DNA of 64,000 bases. It comes from Lachnospiraceae bacterium. Its GTDB lineage: Bacteria > Bacillota > Clostridia > Lachnospirales > Lachnospiraceae. The stretch spans positions 62,001 through 126,000 of the forward strand of contig QXWW01000002.1 in the NCBI GenBank assembly GCA_009911185.1, written 5' to 3'. Of the stretch, positions 44,867 through 53,757 are shown in pieces; within the stretch, counting starts at the first letter, position 1; the number at the start of each line of letters is the position of its first letter. The notes under the pieces are model-generated. The model was not told where the DNA came from and searched no databases. It saw nothing but the letters and a program-made list of their open reading frames with translations. Both the position numbers and the translations under genes were made by a program.

Positions 44867-47527
44867 TTAATTTTTCATAAACAACAGGCCAAAAGAATCC
44901 GGACCGCAGTTACATGAAATAGCGGCGGAAGCTTTCTGTACATAAATCCGTTCAAATGGACACTGTTTTTGTACCATTCTCTTAATTTCCTGTAAATGCT
45001 GGCTGCTCATTCCCGAATGCGTAAGAAATACGACGCTTTTGTCAATATCCGACTCATTTTTCAGCGTTTTGCGAATATATTTTTTTGCCACGCGGGCAAA
45101 ACCTCCCATCATCATCCCACCCGCCTTCATTTTACTTTTATTCAGCTTAATCACGGGATGCAGAAGTAATTTTTCGCAAAGAACATATACGCCCCTGGAA
45201 ATTCTCCCCCCCTGGTACAGCATTCTGGTGTTGCCCATGATAAAGCTGGTGGAAATACGTTCTTTCATGTACTCCACCTGTTGTATGATTTCCTCCCTGG
45301 AAGCGTTGAGGCTTGCAAAATGTGCAGCATGGAGTACAGATATCCCCAAACCGCTGGAAAGATGGCCAGAATCAAGTACGGTAACATTTTCAAAGGATTT
45401 TGCCGCTTCCAGGGCATGACGGTATCCTTCACTGGCATACTGCGCCATAGAGATATGCACGATATTCTGCGCCTCTGTCAATTTCTGTGCAAAAAAACTG
45501 ACATAATCCTGCACATCTGGCGCTTTGGAAGTTCCGCGGTTCCCTTCTGACAGGTAGAGCAGCAAATCGTCTGCATTGAGTTCACTGCCGTCTAAAAACC
45601 GTCCATAATCCGTGCAGACATAATAGGGCAGTACGGAAATCGCCATGCGGTTTAAAATTTCTTCCGGAATATCTGCTACGCTGTCTGTCGTAATCATAAG
45701 AGAGGCGCGCTTGCCTTGGTCAAACATCAGCACGCTGCTGCCGATTTCCGGACGTACCGCATCTTCGCTGGAACTAACCAGTTCCCGGGGCAGAATATTC
45801 AGCACGGCCGCCTCTAAGAGAGCGCCGCTCACAGGTTTTGCCAAATACCCGTTAAACCCTTCCTTTTTGTATAAAAACTGGTTGACGCTGCCTGCGTTCG
45901 CCGTAAGCGCTACCACAGGCGTCTTGCGGCACAGGCCCGCCGGCTGGGTACGGATTGCATGGAAACACGCTATCCCATCCATTTCAGGCATCATATGATC
46001 CATCAATATCCCATCATAATGTTTGATCAATGTATATTTCAAACATTCGGCGCCGCTTGAAGCCGTGTCTATCTGTATTTTTGTATCTGCCAAAAGCTTT
46101 TGGGCCACCATTAAGTTCATCTCGTTATCGTCCACAATCAAAATCTGCGCCTGGGGCGCCTCAAAGCTCTGCCTGTACTGCATCCTGCCGCCGATACCCG
46201 TTCTGGATTCCAGCGTAAAAACTCCCAGTTCCCGTTCTTCTATAATATCCTGATCCAGGGTAACAAGGAACGTCGTGCCCTTTGTATAGACGCTATTGAC
46301 ATTAATTTCACCGCCCATTAAATCCACAAGCTGTTTTACAATGCTAAGCCCCAGCCCGGTTCCCTCGACATAACGGTTCTTCTCTTCATCTACGCGTTTA
46401 AACGCGCTGAAAAGATGCGGGATATCCTCCTGTTTTACGCCCATGCCGGTATCCTTGACTGAATAGTAAACCCGCACGCGGTTCATCCCCCTGCGTTCGC
46501 AGCGCACAGACAGCGTAACCGCCCCTTCGCTGGTATATTTGATGGCATTATTCAAAAGATTGATCAAAATCTGCTTGATACGCACCTCGTCGCCGCATAG
46601 CTGGCTGGGTATAGAAGAATCAATATCCAAATGAAATTCCAGATTTTTTTCCTGCGCCTTAATCCAGATCATATTGATAATATCTGAAAAAAACACCCCC
46701 GTCTCATAAGTAACCCTGACAATCTCCATCTTTCCGGACTCAATTTTCGACATATCCAGAATATCGTTGATAATGGTCAGCAGCATTTTGCCGGCCCCCT
46801 GGATATTCCTGGCATTTTCAGCCACGTCCTCTGATACGTCGCTGCGCAGTATCATCTCATTTAAACCGATAATCGTATTAATCGGCGTGCGGATTTCATG
46901 GCTCATACTGGAAAAAAAATGGTTTTCCGCCTTGCTCAGCTCTTCAATTTCCTGCTTCTGCTGATTGCTAATCCTGTTCTCCTCCTGATAGATATGATTT
47001 TGAAACAGAATCATAATGCTGGTAAGGCCACCTACCAGAATTGCCGCCAGAGCCAAATCTGTATGCGCTGCTTTTACAGTATGTACAAGTACATATTCCG
47101 GATGTATAAAATCAAGATAATAACATAAAACTGTCTCCGCTATACAGCACAGAAAGAGTATAATCCTTCTTACCCCGCACAATGTCATGCTCACGTATAC
47201 AAAAAGGAACACCATCCACAGCGATGCGCCTCCGTACATCCCGCCGGAGGCAAAAAAATTAAGCGGGAAAAAAATCAGCAGAACGATCCCTGCCAGGGTC
47301 GCCCCCAGATTGATCCGTTTTCTGGAAATACTATACGACACGACAACGGCAACAAGTATCATGCATCCGGACAAAACAACCAGGCTTTCTATATTTTCAC
47401 CGATAAAAATGCCCCCCAGCAGTGTTAATGCAAGCGCAATCATTTCAATTCCCGTTACCAGCCGAAAGATTCGCTCCTGCAAATCTACCTTATGATCTAA
47501 AATTGGCTTAATATATTTCTCAATCAC
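44867..47527 (-). CDS. Hybrid histidine kinase fused to a C-terminal DegV domain
   Basis: 886 residues. Six N-terminal helices (to ~residue 177), a coiled linker, HisKA with His210 (SHEIRTPIN), ATPase domain with N-box LINLLNNAIKY and G-boxes VKDTGMGV, GTGLGLSIVKQL, then REC (LIVDDNEMN, acceptor Asp510 in ILMDHMMPEMDG). From residue ~608 to the end is a complete DegV domain: LMITTDSVADIPEEIL, LPYYV, GTSKAPDVQDY, VLDSGHLSSGLG, GNTRMLYQGGRISR, LLLHPVIKL. DegV proteins bind a fatty acid and serve fatty-acid kinase. The start is GTG with AAAGGAGG, overlapping the previous stop by 4 nt. Confidence 0.9.
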   Translation of the reverse strand: MIEKYIKPILDHKVDLQERIFRLVTGIEMIALALTLLGGIFIGENIESLVVLSGCMILVAVVVSYSISRKRINLGATLAGIVLLIFFPLNFFASGGMYGGASLWMVFLFVYVSMTLCGVRRIILFLCCIAETVLCYYLDFIHPEYVLVHTVKAAHTDLALAAILVGGLTSIMILFQNHIYQEENRISNQQKQEIEELSKAENHFFSSMSHEIRTPINTIIGLNEMILRSDVSEDVAENARNIQGAGKMLLTIINDILDMSKIESGKMEIVRVTYETGVFFSDIINMIWIKAQEKNLEFHLDIDSSIPSQLCGDEVRIKQILINLLNNAIKYTSEGAVTLSVRCERRGMNRVRVYYSVKDTGMGVKQEDIPHLFSAFKRVDEEKNRYVEGTGLGLSIVKQLVDLMGGEINVNSVYTKGTTFLVTLDQDIIEERELGVFTLESRTGIGGRMQYRQSFEAPQAQILIVDDNEMNLMVAQKLLADTKIQIDTASSGAECLKYTLIKHYDGILMDHMMPEMDGIACFHAIRTQPAGLCRKTPVVALTANAGSVNQFLYKKEGFNGYLAKPVSGALLEAAVLNILPRELVSSSEDAVRPEIGSSVLMFDQGKRASLMITTDSVADIPEEILNRMAISVLPYYVCTDYGRFLDGSELNADDLLLYLSEGNRGTSKAPDVQDYVSFFAQKLTEAQNIVHISMAQYASEGYRHALEAAKSFENVTVLDSGHLSSGLGISVLHAAHFASLNASREEIIQQVEYMKERISTSFIMGNTRMLYQGGRISRGVYVLCEKLLLHPVIKLNKSKMKAGGMMMGGFARVAKKYIRKTLKNESDIDKSVVFLTHSGMSSQHLQEIKRMVQKQCPFERIYVQKASAAISCNCGPDSFGLLFMKN

Positions 47528-50094
47528 AGGCTGCCTCCTTTTTCCTCAATACAACTGGCAATCCCCTGGCAGAGGATTTTATACTTCTGCATCAGGTGGT
47601 CATGGTTCTCCCTGATATATGCCTCATCTTCAGCCTTCCCCGCCGCTTCCAATGCCTTTGCCAGTTCCGATATTTTCTTTGCTCCTATGGTAAGCGAGGT
47701 ACTCTTTAATGCATGGACTTTGACGCTGTAAGCCGCCCAGTCGCCGTTTTCAAAAAAAGAAGTAAGCTCCCGTTCTTTCTCCTCTTCCTGCTCATAATAC
47801 ATCTGCAGCATTTCCAGATAGAAATCCTCTGCGCCGGCGCAATAATCAAGACCAAGCTTAGCATCTATACCCAGCTGCTGCAAACGCTCCCACACAGAAA
47901 GAGAATCCACATGCGCAGGATCTACAGGCAAATCCTCTCCGTACTCCGGCTTTGTTTCCGGCTTTTTCGTGCGCTCCTCTGTTTTTCCCGCCTTCTCATC
48001 CCCCGCCGCCTCATACTGAATACATTCTTCCGGCAGTATTTTGCGCAGAACCCGTTCCAGCACACAGCGTTCCACGGGTTTGGGCACAAATTCCGTAAAA
48101 CCTTCACTTTTAAACATCTCTCTTGCGCCGCTGATTGCATTGGCGGTCAACGCTACAATCGGCAGATTTTTATAGAAACCGCCGTGCAGTTCACGAATGC
48201 GTTTTAATGTCTCAACACCATCCATTCCCGGCATCATGTGATCGAGGAATATCAGGCCGTATTCCGTCTTCATACATTGCTCCACAGCCGCCGCGCCGCT
48301 TAAACAAGTATCTGTCTGCATTCCGTAGCGGTTTAAAATCCCTCTCGCCACCACCAGATTCATCTCTTCATCATCTACGACCAGGGCCTTAAGACCTGCG
48401 CAGGTAAAAGCCCTGTCCTCCTGCATACTGACACCCAAATTCACGCCATGGACCATTCCATTTAAAAAATTGACAATGGGCAGTCCAAAAAACGGTTTTT
48501 GAAGAAGATAAAGACTGCTCCCCGATTCCATTGTAAAATCCTGCGCGGCGATCAGGGCAATACAAATATTTTTTCCAAGTTCCTCAAAATAGGTACGCTC
48601 TTGCTCGTACTCCTCACTGGCAAGAAATAAATGCGTAATTTCATGAGTATGGAGCAATTTGTCCAGCTCTTCCATACGGTTGACAAGGTATGCCGGGATT
48701 CCCAGCCCTTTTGCCAGATGGCGTATCATACGATCGTAATATTCCCTGACCTCGCTGCGCCCGTATTTATCCCGCTTAAAAAAACATGCAATGCACAGGC
48801 TTTTGGCTTGTGAAACCGTCATACAAGGCGTTTCATCCGCCACCTTCTGCGGAATGGATATCGTTACTTTGGTTCCTTGTCCCGCCAGACTTTCAAAATG
48901 CAGGAAACCGCCCAAAGCCTTTAAAAAACCCCGGGCAATGGATACGCCCAGCCCCAGGCCTTTCCCGCAGCGGCTGCATCCGCTTTCCGCCTGAAAAAAA
49001 TCTTGATATAAACTGGAAATCTGTGCGGGCATCATTCCCTTTCCAGTATCCTCAATGATAAAATTCAAATTGATTCCGTAGCTTTCCTGCCGAAAGCCCA
49101 TATAGACATAAACGCCTCCCTCCTCCGTAAACTTAACGGCGTTTTGGAAAAGAATCCAAAGGACTCTGGAAATTTTTTCAGCATCCCCAATCAACAGAGA
49201 CGGAAGCGCCGTATCCACATCAAATACCAGTTCCAGGCGGGGATTTTGTTCCATCATACCTGCCCGCACGACTATATCATTGATAATCGACGCCGGCATA
49301 TAGTTATCATTCGTGACTACCAGCGTATTTCCTGCAATTTCCGTATAATCCAAAATGTCGTTGATCTGCTCCGCCAGCCGCCTGCCCGCCATCTGTATGG
49401 AACACATACTGTCTCTTAAGTCTTTCGGAAGGTCTCTGCCAAGCTCCACCTCGCTGATGCCGGTTACCATATTAATAGGCGTACGCAGCTCATGCGATAC
49501 ATTTGATAAAAAGTCTGCATTTTGCTGCTTTGCCGCTGCCACTTTACGCTCCATCCTCTGGATTTCCCGTCGTCCCGCCCGCCTTCTATCGATAATAAAA
49601 AGGGAAAATATCATCGCGCCGATTGTGCCGGACAAGCCAACCGCTATCCTGGCCAGATCCCATCGCATGACATTTTCCCCTGTAAAACCAAGCAAAAGAA
49701 AATAATAGAAAAACGACAAAAGATACATGATTTCAACCAGATACACCAAAAACTTTTTCTCCAAAAGCACCAGCAGCAGAAACAAAAGACAGACTAATAC
49801 AGGCATACTTATAAAACTTTCCCGGTGTACGCCAAAATAAAAACATTCGACAAGCATAAACCCTGTGCATAAATACTCATAAATCTTTCCGGAAACAAAA
49901 TTTCCAATATGCAGACACCATATACTTAAATTTCCCACGATGATCAGCGGAACCGTCCACCATTCCCAGGGCGCTGCAATTGTAAAACATATCGAAAGCA
50001 GACTGAACATACTTGCCATACAAACCATAAGCAGATGAATTTCCATCCGTTCCTCAATATGCCTGATATCTTCCCTTACATCCTGCTTATCCAT
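47524..50094 (-). CDS. Hybrid histidine kinase with REC and Hpt domains
   Basis: 856 residues. Six or so N-terminal helices, HisKA with His201 (SHELRTPINMVTG), ATPase domain (GKGLGLGVSIARGF), a degenerate receiver without clear acid pocket, a complete receiver (LVVDDEEMN, FLDHMMPGMDG), a Lys/Glu-rich linker and a C-terminal Hpt domain (KVHALKSTSLTIGA). So it holds all parts of a four-step phosphorelay. The ATG at 50094 follows GGAAGGGA. It is coupled by 4-nt overlap to the kinase-DegV gene and lies 42 nt after the HD-GYP regulator, the likely phosphate acceptor. Confidence 0.9.
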   Translation of the reverse strand: MDKQDVREDIRHIEERMEIHLLMVCMASMFSLLSICFTIAAPWEWWTVPLIIVGNLSIWCLHIGNFVSGKIYEYLCTGFMLVECFYFGVHRESFISMPVLVCLLFLLLVLLEKKFLVYLVEIMYLLSFFYYFLLLGFTGENVMRWDLARIAVGLSGTIGAMIFSLFIIDRRRAGRREIQRMERKVAAAKQQNADFLSNVSHELRTPINMVTGISEVELGRDLPKDLRDSMCSIQMAGRRLAEQINDILDYTEIAGNTLVVTNDNYMPASIINDIVVRAGMMEQNPRLELVFDVDTALPSLLIGDAEKISRVLWILFQNAVKFTEEGGVYVYMGFRQESYGINLNFIIEDTGKGMMPAQISSLYQDFFQAESGCSRCGKGLGLGVSIARGFLKALGGFLHFESLAGQGTKVTISIPQKVADETPCMTVSQAKSLCIACFFKRDKYGRSEVREYYDRMIRHLAKGLGIPAYLVNRMEELDKLLHTHEITHLFLASEEYEQERTYFEELGKNICIALIAAQDFTMESGSSLYLLQKPFFGLPIVNFLNGMVHGVNLGVSMQEDRAFTCAGLKALVVDDEEMNLVVARGILNRYGMQTDTCLSGAAAVEQCMKTEYGLIFLDHMMPGMDGVETLKRIRELHGGFYKNLPIVALTANAISGAREMFKSEGFTEFVPKPVERCVLERVLRKILPEECIQYEAAGDEKAGKTEERTKKPETKPEYGEDLPVDPAHVDSLSVWERLQQLGIDAKLGLDYCAGAEDFYLEMLQMYYEQEEEKERELTSFFENGDWAAYSVKVHALKSTSLTIGAKKISELAKALEAAGKAEDEAYIRENHDHLMQKYKILCQGIASCIEEKGGSL

Positions 50095-50136
50095 CCAGGT
50101 CCCTTCCTTTCCCGTATCATCCGACGGCTGCAAAAC

Positions 50137-51156
50137 TTATTGTTCTCTCATCTTATACTCCGTGTCCTCGTCTATCATTCTGATCATATATTGCGCAATC
50201 ACAGGATCAAACTGTATTCCTTTGGCCCTTTCAATCTCTGCACGGACGACTTCCTGGGGAAGGACATCGCGGTAACTGCGCCTGGAAGCCATTGCGTCGT
50301 ATGCGTCTGCCACCCCGATAATTCTGGCAACTTCCGGGATATCCTCACCTGCAAGACGATCCGGATATCCGCTTCCGTCGTAATTCTCATGATGCCAGTG
50401 CGCACCTATGGAAATATCCGGAAGCTCTGAAATATTGCCAAGAATTTCCGCCCCAATCTCCGGATGCGAGCGAATGACACTATATTCCTCGTCCGTCAGT
50501 TTCCCCGGCTTATTGATAATTTTATTGGATATGCCAATCTTACCAATATCATGCAGCAGGCCGCTGTAATAGATATTGTCAAGCTCCTGGCCTGTTTTTC
50601 CCATACGCCTTGCCAATTCGCGGGCATATTGCGCCACGCGCATGGAATGCCCTCTGGTATAGGTGTCCTTTGCGTCTATGACGCTTGCCAAAGACATCAT
50701 AATCTGTTCCGATAACCGCTGTATCCTCTGACTGCTTTCCCTCAGTTCCCCGGTCTTTTTTTCCACCTCCTGCTGCAGAGACTGCTGTAAATGAAATAAT
50801 TCCAGCAGACGTCCGATTCTTCGAAGCACCACTTCCGCAAGGAAGGGTTTCTGAATATAATCCATCGCGCCTGCGTTGAATATTTTAATCTCCGTCTCCC
50901 GCTCGTTATCCGCGGTCAGAAAAATAACCGGAATCTCCGGCACCCCCTCCATAGCGTGGATTTGTTCCATCGTTTCCAGACCGTTCATTTGCGGCATATG
51001 CAAATCCAGCAAAATCATATCCGGGACGTCATGCGCCAGAAAATCCAAAGCTTCCCGTCCTGATGATACGGTAATCACTTCATACTTCTTTTTCAGGATA
51101 TGCTCCGCCATTTTTAAATTCATAACATCGTCGTCAACTACCAATATTCTATCCAC
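50137..51156 (-). CDS. REC-HD-GYP response regulator, c-di-GMP phosphodiesterase
   Basis: 339 residues. A receiver (LVVDDDVMN, acceptor Asp in MILLDLHMPQMNG) is followed by an HD-GYP domain: HSMRVAQYARELA, YYSGLLHDIGKIGI (HD), RSHPEIGAEIL, HHENYDGSGYPD (GYP) and ARIIGVADAYDAM. All motifs needed for hydrolysis of c-di-GMP are present. The start is GTG with GGAAGAG upstream. It is the probable output of the two kinases encoded after it. Confidence 0.93.
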   Translation of the reverse strand: MDRILVVDDDVMNLKMAEHILKKKYEVITVSSGREALDFLAHDVPDMILLDLHMPQMNGLETMEQIHAMEGVPEIPVIFLTADNERETEIKIFNAGAMDYIQKPFLAEVVLRRIGRLLELFHLQQSLQQEVEKKTGELRESSQRIQRLSEQIMMSLASVIDAKDTYTRGHSMRVAQYARELARRMGKTGQELDNIYYSGLLHDIGKIGISNKIINKPGKLTDEEYSVIRSHPEIGAEILGNISELPDISIGAHWHHENYDGSGYPDRLAGEDIPEVARIIGVADAYDAMASRRSYRDVLPQEVVRAEIERAKGIQFDPVIAQYMIRMIDEDTEYKMREQ

Positions 51157-51175
51157 AGCGTTCTCTTCCTTCCCG

Positions 51176-51373
51176 TTATGCGTCTGTCCCAGGTTTCCTG
51201 ATTTCCCTGGTATTTTTCTCTACCAGCCTGCGGGCAATCATAATCTGATGCCCGCATCCCAAACATTTTAAGCGAAAATCCGCCCCTACCCGGAGCACCT
51301 CCCATTCACTGCTTCCGCAGGGATGCTGCTTTTTTAAACGAACAATATCTCCAATTTCATAATGTATCGGCAT
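51176..51373 (-). CDS. DUF951 domain protein
   Basis: 65-residue protein almost wholly made of the DUF951 domain: YEIGDIVRLKKQHPCGSSEW and RVGADFRLKCLGCGHQIMI. Two cysteines in CLGC and the HPC give a possible metal site. Function unknown; it is widespread in Firmicutes. AAGGAG precedes ATG. It starts the signalling gene run and lies 19 nt before the HD-GYP gene. Confidence 0.9.
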   Translation of the reverse strand: MPIHYEIGDIVRLKKQHPCGSSEWEVLRVGADFRLKCLGCGHQIMIARRLVEKNTREIRKPGTDA

Positions 51374-51493
51374 ACGTTTCTCCTTATTAGATGACCGTCA
51401 TTGTTACAAGTTATCATATAATAAATATAGCCAAAACCGCCCGGCAACCGGTTCGCTGTTTTTATCAGGATTTCAGAAGCATTTTTCCGGTTC

Positions 51494-52237
51494 TCAGGCA
51501 ATCACAATTTTTTCAAATAATTCTCCAATACTCTCCTGAAGCGCCAGATTTGCAATGCCGTCCCGCGCTGTTGCAGTTTTATTCACCAGCACCAGCTTGT
51601 CTTTTTGATAATAATCAATCAGTCCTGCCGCCGGATATACTGCCAAAGAGGTTCCGCCTACAATCAGCATATCTGCATTGGCGATATAGTAAACCGCCTC
51701 CTGGATGATACGGTTGTCAAGCCCTTCCTCATAGAGTACTACGTCCGGCTTGAGCGCCCCGCCGCACTTCTCACATCTGGGTACTCCGACGCTGTGCAGC
51801 ACATATTCTGCATCGTACCGTTCATGGCAGGATTCGCAGTAATTCCGGTGCACGCTTCCATGCAGTTCCAATACTTTTTTGCTTCCGGCAAGCTGGTGCA
51901 GTCCGTCAATATTCTGCGTCACCACGGCTTTCACCTTGCCTGCCGCCTCCAATTCCGCCAGCTTTCGGTGCGCCATATTGGGCTGCGCATTCAGACAGAG
52001 CATCTTATTGCGGTAAAAACGGTAAAATTCCTCTGTATGTTTGCGGTAAAAGCTATGGCTTAAAATTGTCTCCGGCGGGTAATCATATTCTTGATTATAC
52101 AGACCGTCCACGCTCCGGAAATCAGGTATCCCGCTCTCCGTAGACACTCCCGCGCCGCCAAAAAAAACAATATTGCCGGATTTCTCCACCATGTCCAAAA
52201 ATCTGTCAATTTTCGCTTCTCTGTTTAACTGTGCCAT
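51494..52237 (-). CDS. NAD-dependent protein deacylase (sirtuin)
   Basis: 247 residues. NAD-binding GGAGVSTESGIPDFRS, TQNIDGLHQLAGS with the catalytic His in ELHGSVH, four zinc cysteines (CESC, CEKC), and GTSLAVYPAAGLI. Removes acyl groups from lysines in the cytosol. AAAGGAGGAGC precedes ATG. It follows srtB by 15 nt. A short GC hairpin in the 120-nt gap after it (51435-51453) may be a weak terminator before DUF951. Confidence 0.95.
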   Translation of the reverse strand: MAQLNREAKIDRFLDMVEKSGNIVFFGGAGVSTESGIPDFRSVDGLYNQEYDYPPETILSHSFYRKHTEEFYRFYRNKMLCLNAQPNMAHRKLAELEAAGKVKAVVTQNIDGLHQLAGSKKVLELHGSVHRNYCESCHERYDAEYVLHSVGVPRCEKCGGALKPDVVLYEEGLDNRIIQEAVYYIANADMLIVGGTSLAVYPAAGLIDYYQKDKLVLVNKTATARDGIANLALQESIGELFEKIVIA

Positions 52238-52252
52238 TACTGCTCCTCCTTT

Positions 52253-53002
52253 TTACTGCAAATCGTCTGCCAAAACGCCATGAACCAGGAAACGGTAATT
52301 TTGTCCGGCGGGCGTGCAGGTCATCAATGTCACTGTCCTCTGCCCTGCCCCGGGCATAATTTTGGTATCGTAAAGACTGCGTTTTTTTACGGTATCCTGC
52401 CAGGCGGCATACGCTTCTTCCTCTCCAAAATCCATCTGAAAAGAATCCCAATCTAAGGCGGCAATATAACAGGAAAAAATCTGATAGCGCTTTGTCCCCT
52501 CCGGCGTATATATATAAAACTCCGGATTTTCCTGAAACGTTTTTTCTTCCTGATATTCATTTAATCTGGCAAACATAGAGTTATCTTTCATATTATGGCC
52601 GTATACGAACGTATGCAAATCGCTGAAATCCTTGTGATTCCCTGCTTCCAAAAAAATGCTGCCGCATTTATTTGCTTCTTTGTAAAATGTATGATCCAGA
52701 TAATAATTATTATCACTGCCGTGGACAATTGGATAGCTGATTTCTAACTTTTCTATGTATATCCATGCCGCAATGTCCGGATTTATGCTCTTAAGCTTTT
52801 CAAAATCTATAGCCAATTGCGGTTCTCCCGCTCCTTTAAGCTCCGGTTTTTGCAGTGTCACAGAATGCATAAGCTTTTGGTATTGCTGTTCCCCCTGATA
52901 ATACCCCCATAAAATCATCCCCAGTCGGGCCGCCGCAAAAACAAATACCGCAAATGCAGCAAAAAATGGCAGGATAAATTTCCAGTCGGGCTTTGTTTTC
53001 AT
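52253..53002 (-). CDS. srtB: Class B sortase
   Basis: 249 residues. N-terminal membrane helix (FILPFFAAFAVFVFAAARLGMILW), then the sortase barrel with His136 (VYGHNM), Cys229 in TLMTCTPAG and Arg237 in NYRFLVHG. The TLxTC and the class-B inserted helix region fit SrtB. It joins surface proteins with an NPQTN-like signal to peptidoglycan. No substrate with such a signal is encoded in this window; the STGP tail of the exosortase substrate does not fit. AAGGAG precedes ATG. Confidence 0.92.
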   Translation of the reverse strand: MKTKPDWKFILPFFAAFAVFVFAAARLGMILWGYYQGEQQYQKLMHSVTLQKPELKGAGEPQLAIDFEKLKSINPDIAAWIYIEKLEISYPIVHGSDNNYYLDHTFYKEANKCGSIFLEAGNHKDFSDLHTFVYGHNMKDNSMFARLNEYQEEKTFQENPEFYIYTPEGTKRYQIFSCYIAALDWDSFQMDFGEEEAYAAWQDTVKKRSLYDTKIMPGAGQRTVTLMTCTPAGQNYRFLVHGVLADDLQ

Positions 53003-53271
53003 TTTTTCTCCTTATCTCAAATATTTTTATGCGCTGTATACAAGGCGGATAAAACCCTATATTATATTATCATACCTGGATTTCATTTGGAAACTTTTTA
53101 TACCTGTTTTTTAAGTCCATGACATCCATCTCCAAACAGACAGCCATTGGCGCGCCGCGCACGACCGGTTCCCGAAAGTTATTCGTAAGCGGCTGTCGTT
53201 GTACGGCCGTCCTGTTTCACAAAATTCACACAGACATTTATTTTGCGCAGGTGAAACTTCTACCATAGGTT

Positions 53272-53757
53272 TCAGAATCCTTCCTTCTTGCGCTGAATCC
53301 GTAATTCTTTTCTCTTTTCTGCAGCTTCCCATTCCGCCCGTTCTGCCTCTGTCTCCAGCAAAATAGAAGGAACCTGCCTGGGAACGCCCTGTGCATCTAC
53401 GGCCACCAGCGTCAGATAGGCGCGGTTAATCGGCTTGCGCATTCCCTGAAAATCTTCTGTATACGTATCAACCCGGACCTCCATCGAGCTTTTGCCCACA
53501 TAAGTAAGCCTTGCCATCAGCACAATCAGATCATTCTGGTACGCTCCCCGGATAAAACGAAGATTATCGACGGACGCTGTAGTAACGCTTCCCCCCGAAT
53601 GCCTCATCGCTACAAATGCGGCGATTTCATCAATCCATTCCATCAATTTTCCGCCGAACAGCCTGCCGGCAGGATTGAGATGTTCCGGACGCACCTGGTA
53701 AATATGTTCCATTTTGGAATCAGATATTTTCTTTATTTTCAGTACTTCCCTGTTCAA
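53272..53757 (-). CDS. Acyl-CoA thioesterase (hotdog, YciA/BFIT type)
   Basis: 161 residues. Active-site helix block LNPAGRLFGGKLMEWIDEIAAFVAMRHSGG with the catalytic Asp, and SSMEVRVDTYTE. Hydrolyses acyl-CoA. The start is TTG at 53757: GGAGGG stands 7 nt upstream, whereas the ATG at 53712 has no box. The first 38 nt overlap the end of the ATPase gene, so translation is coupled although functions differ. A 7-bp inverted repeat lies after the gene (53215-53258). Confidence 0.9.
   Translation of the reverse strand: MNREVLKIKKISDSKMEHIYQVRPEHLNPAGRLFGGKLMEWIDEIAAFVAMRHSGGSVTTASVDNLRFIRGAYQNDLIVLMARLTYVGKSSMEVRVDTYTEDFQGMRKPINRAYLTLVAVDAQGVPRQVPSILLETEAERAEWEAAEKRKELRIQRKKEGF

Noticed and set aside
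52253-53002. srtB as the partner of the STGP-tailed protein
   Set aside because: Class B sortases need an NPxTN-like motif; the tail has ASTGP and lies in the operon of an exosortase.
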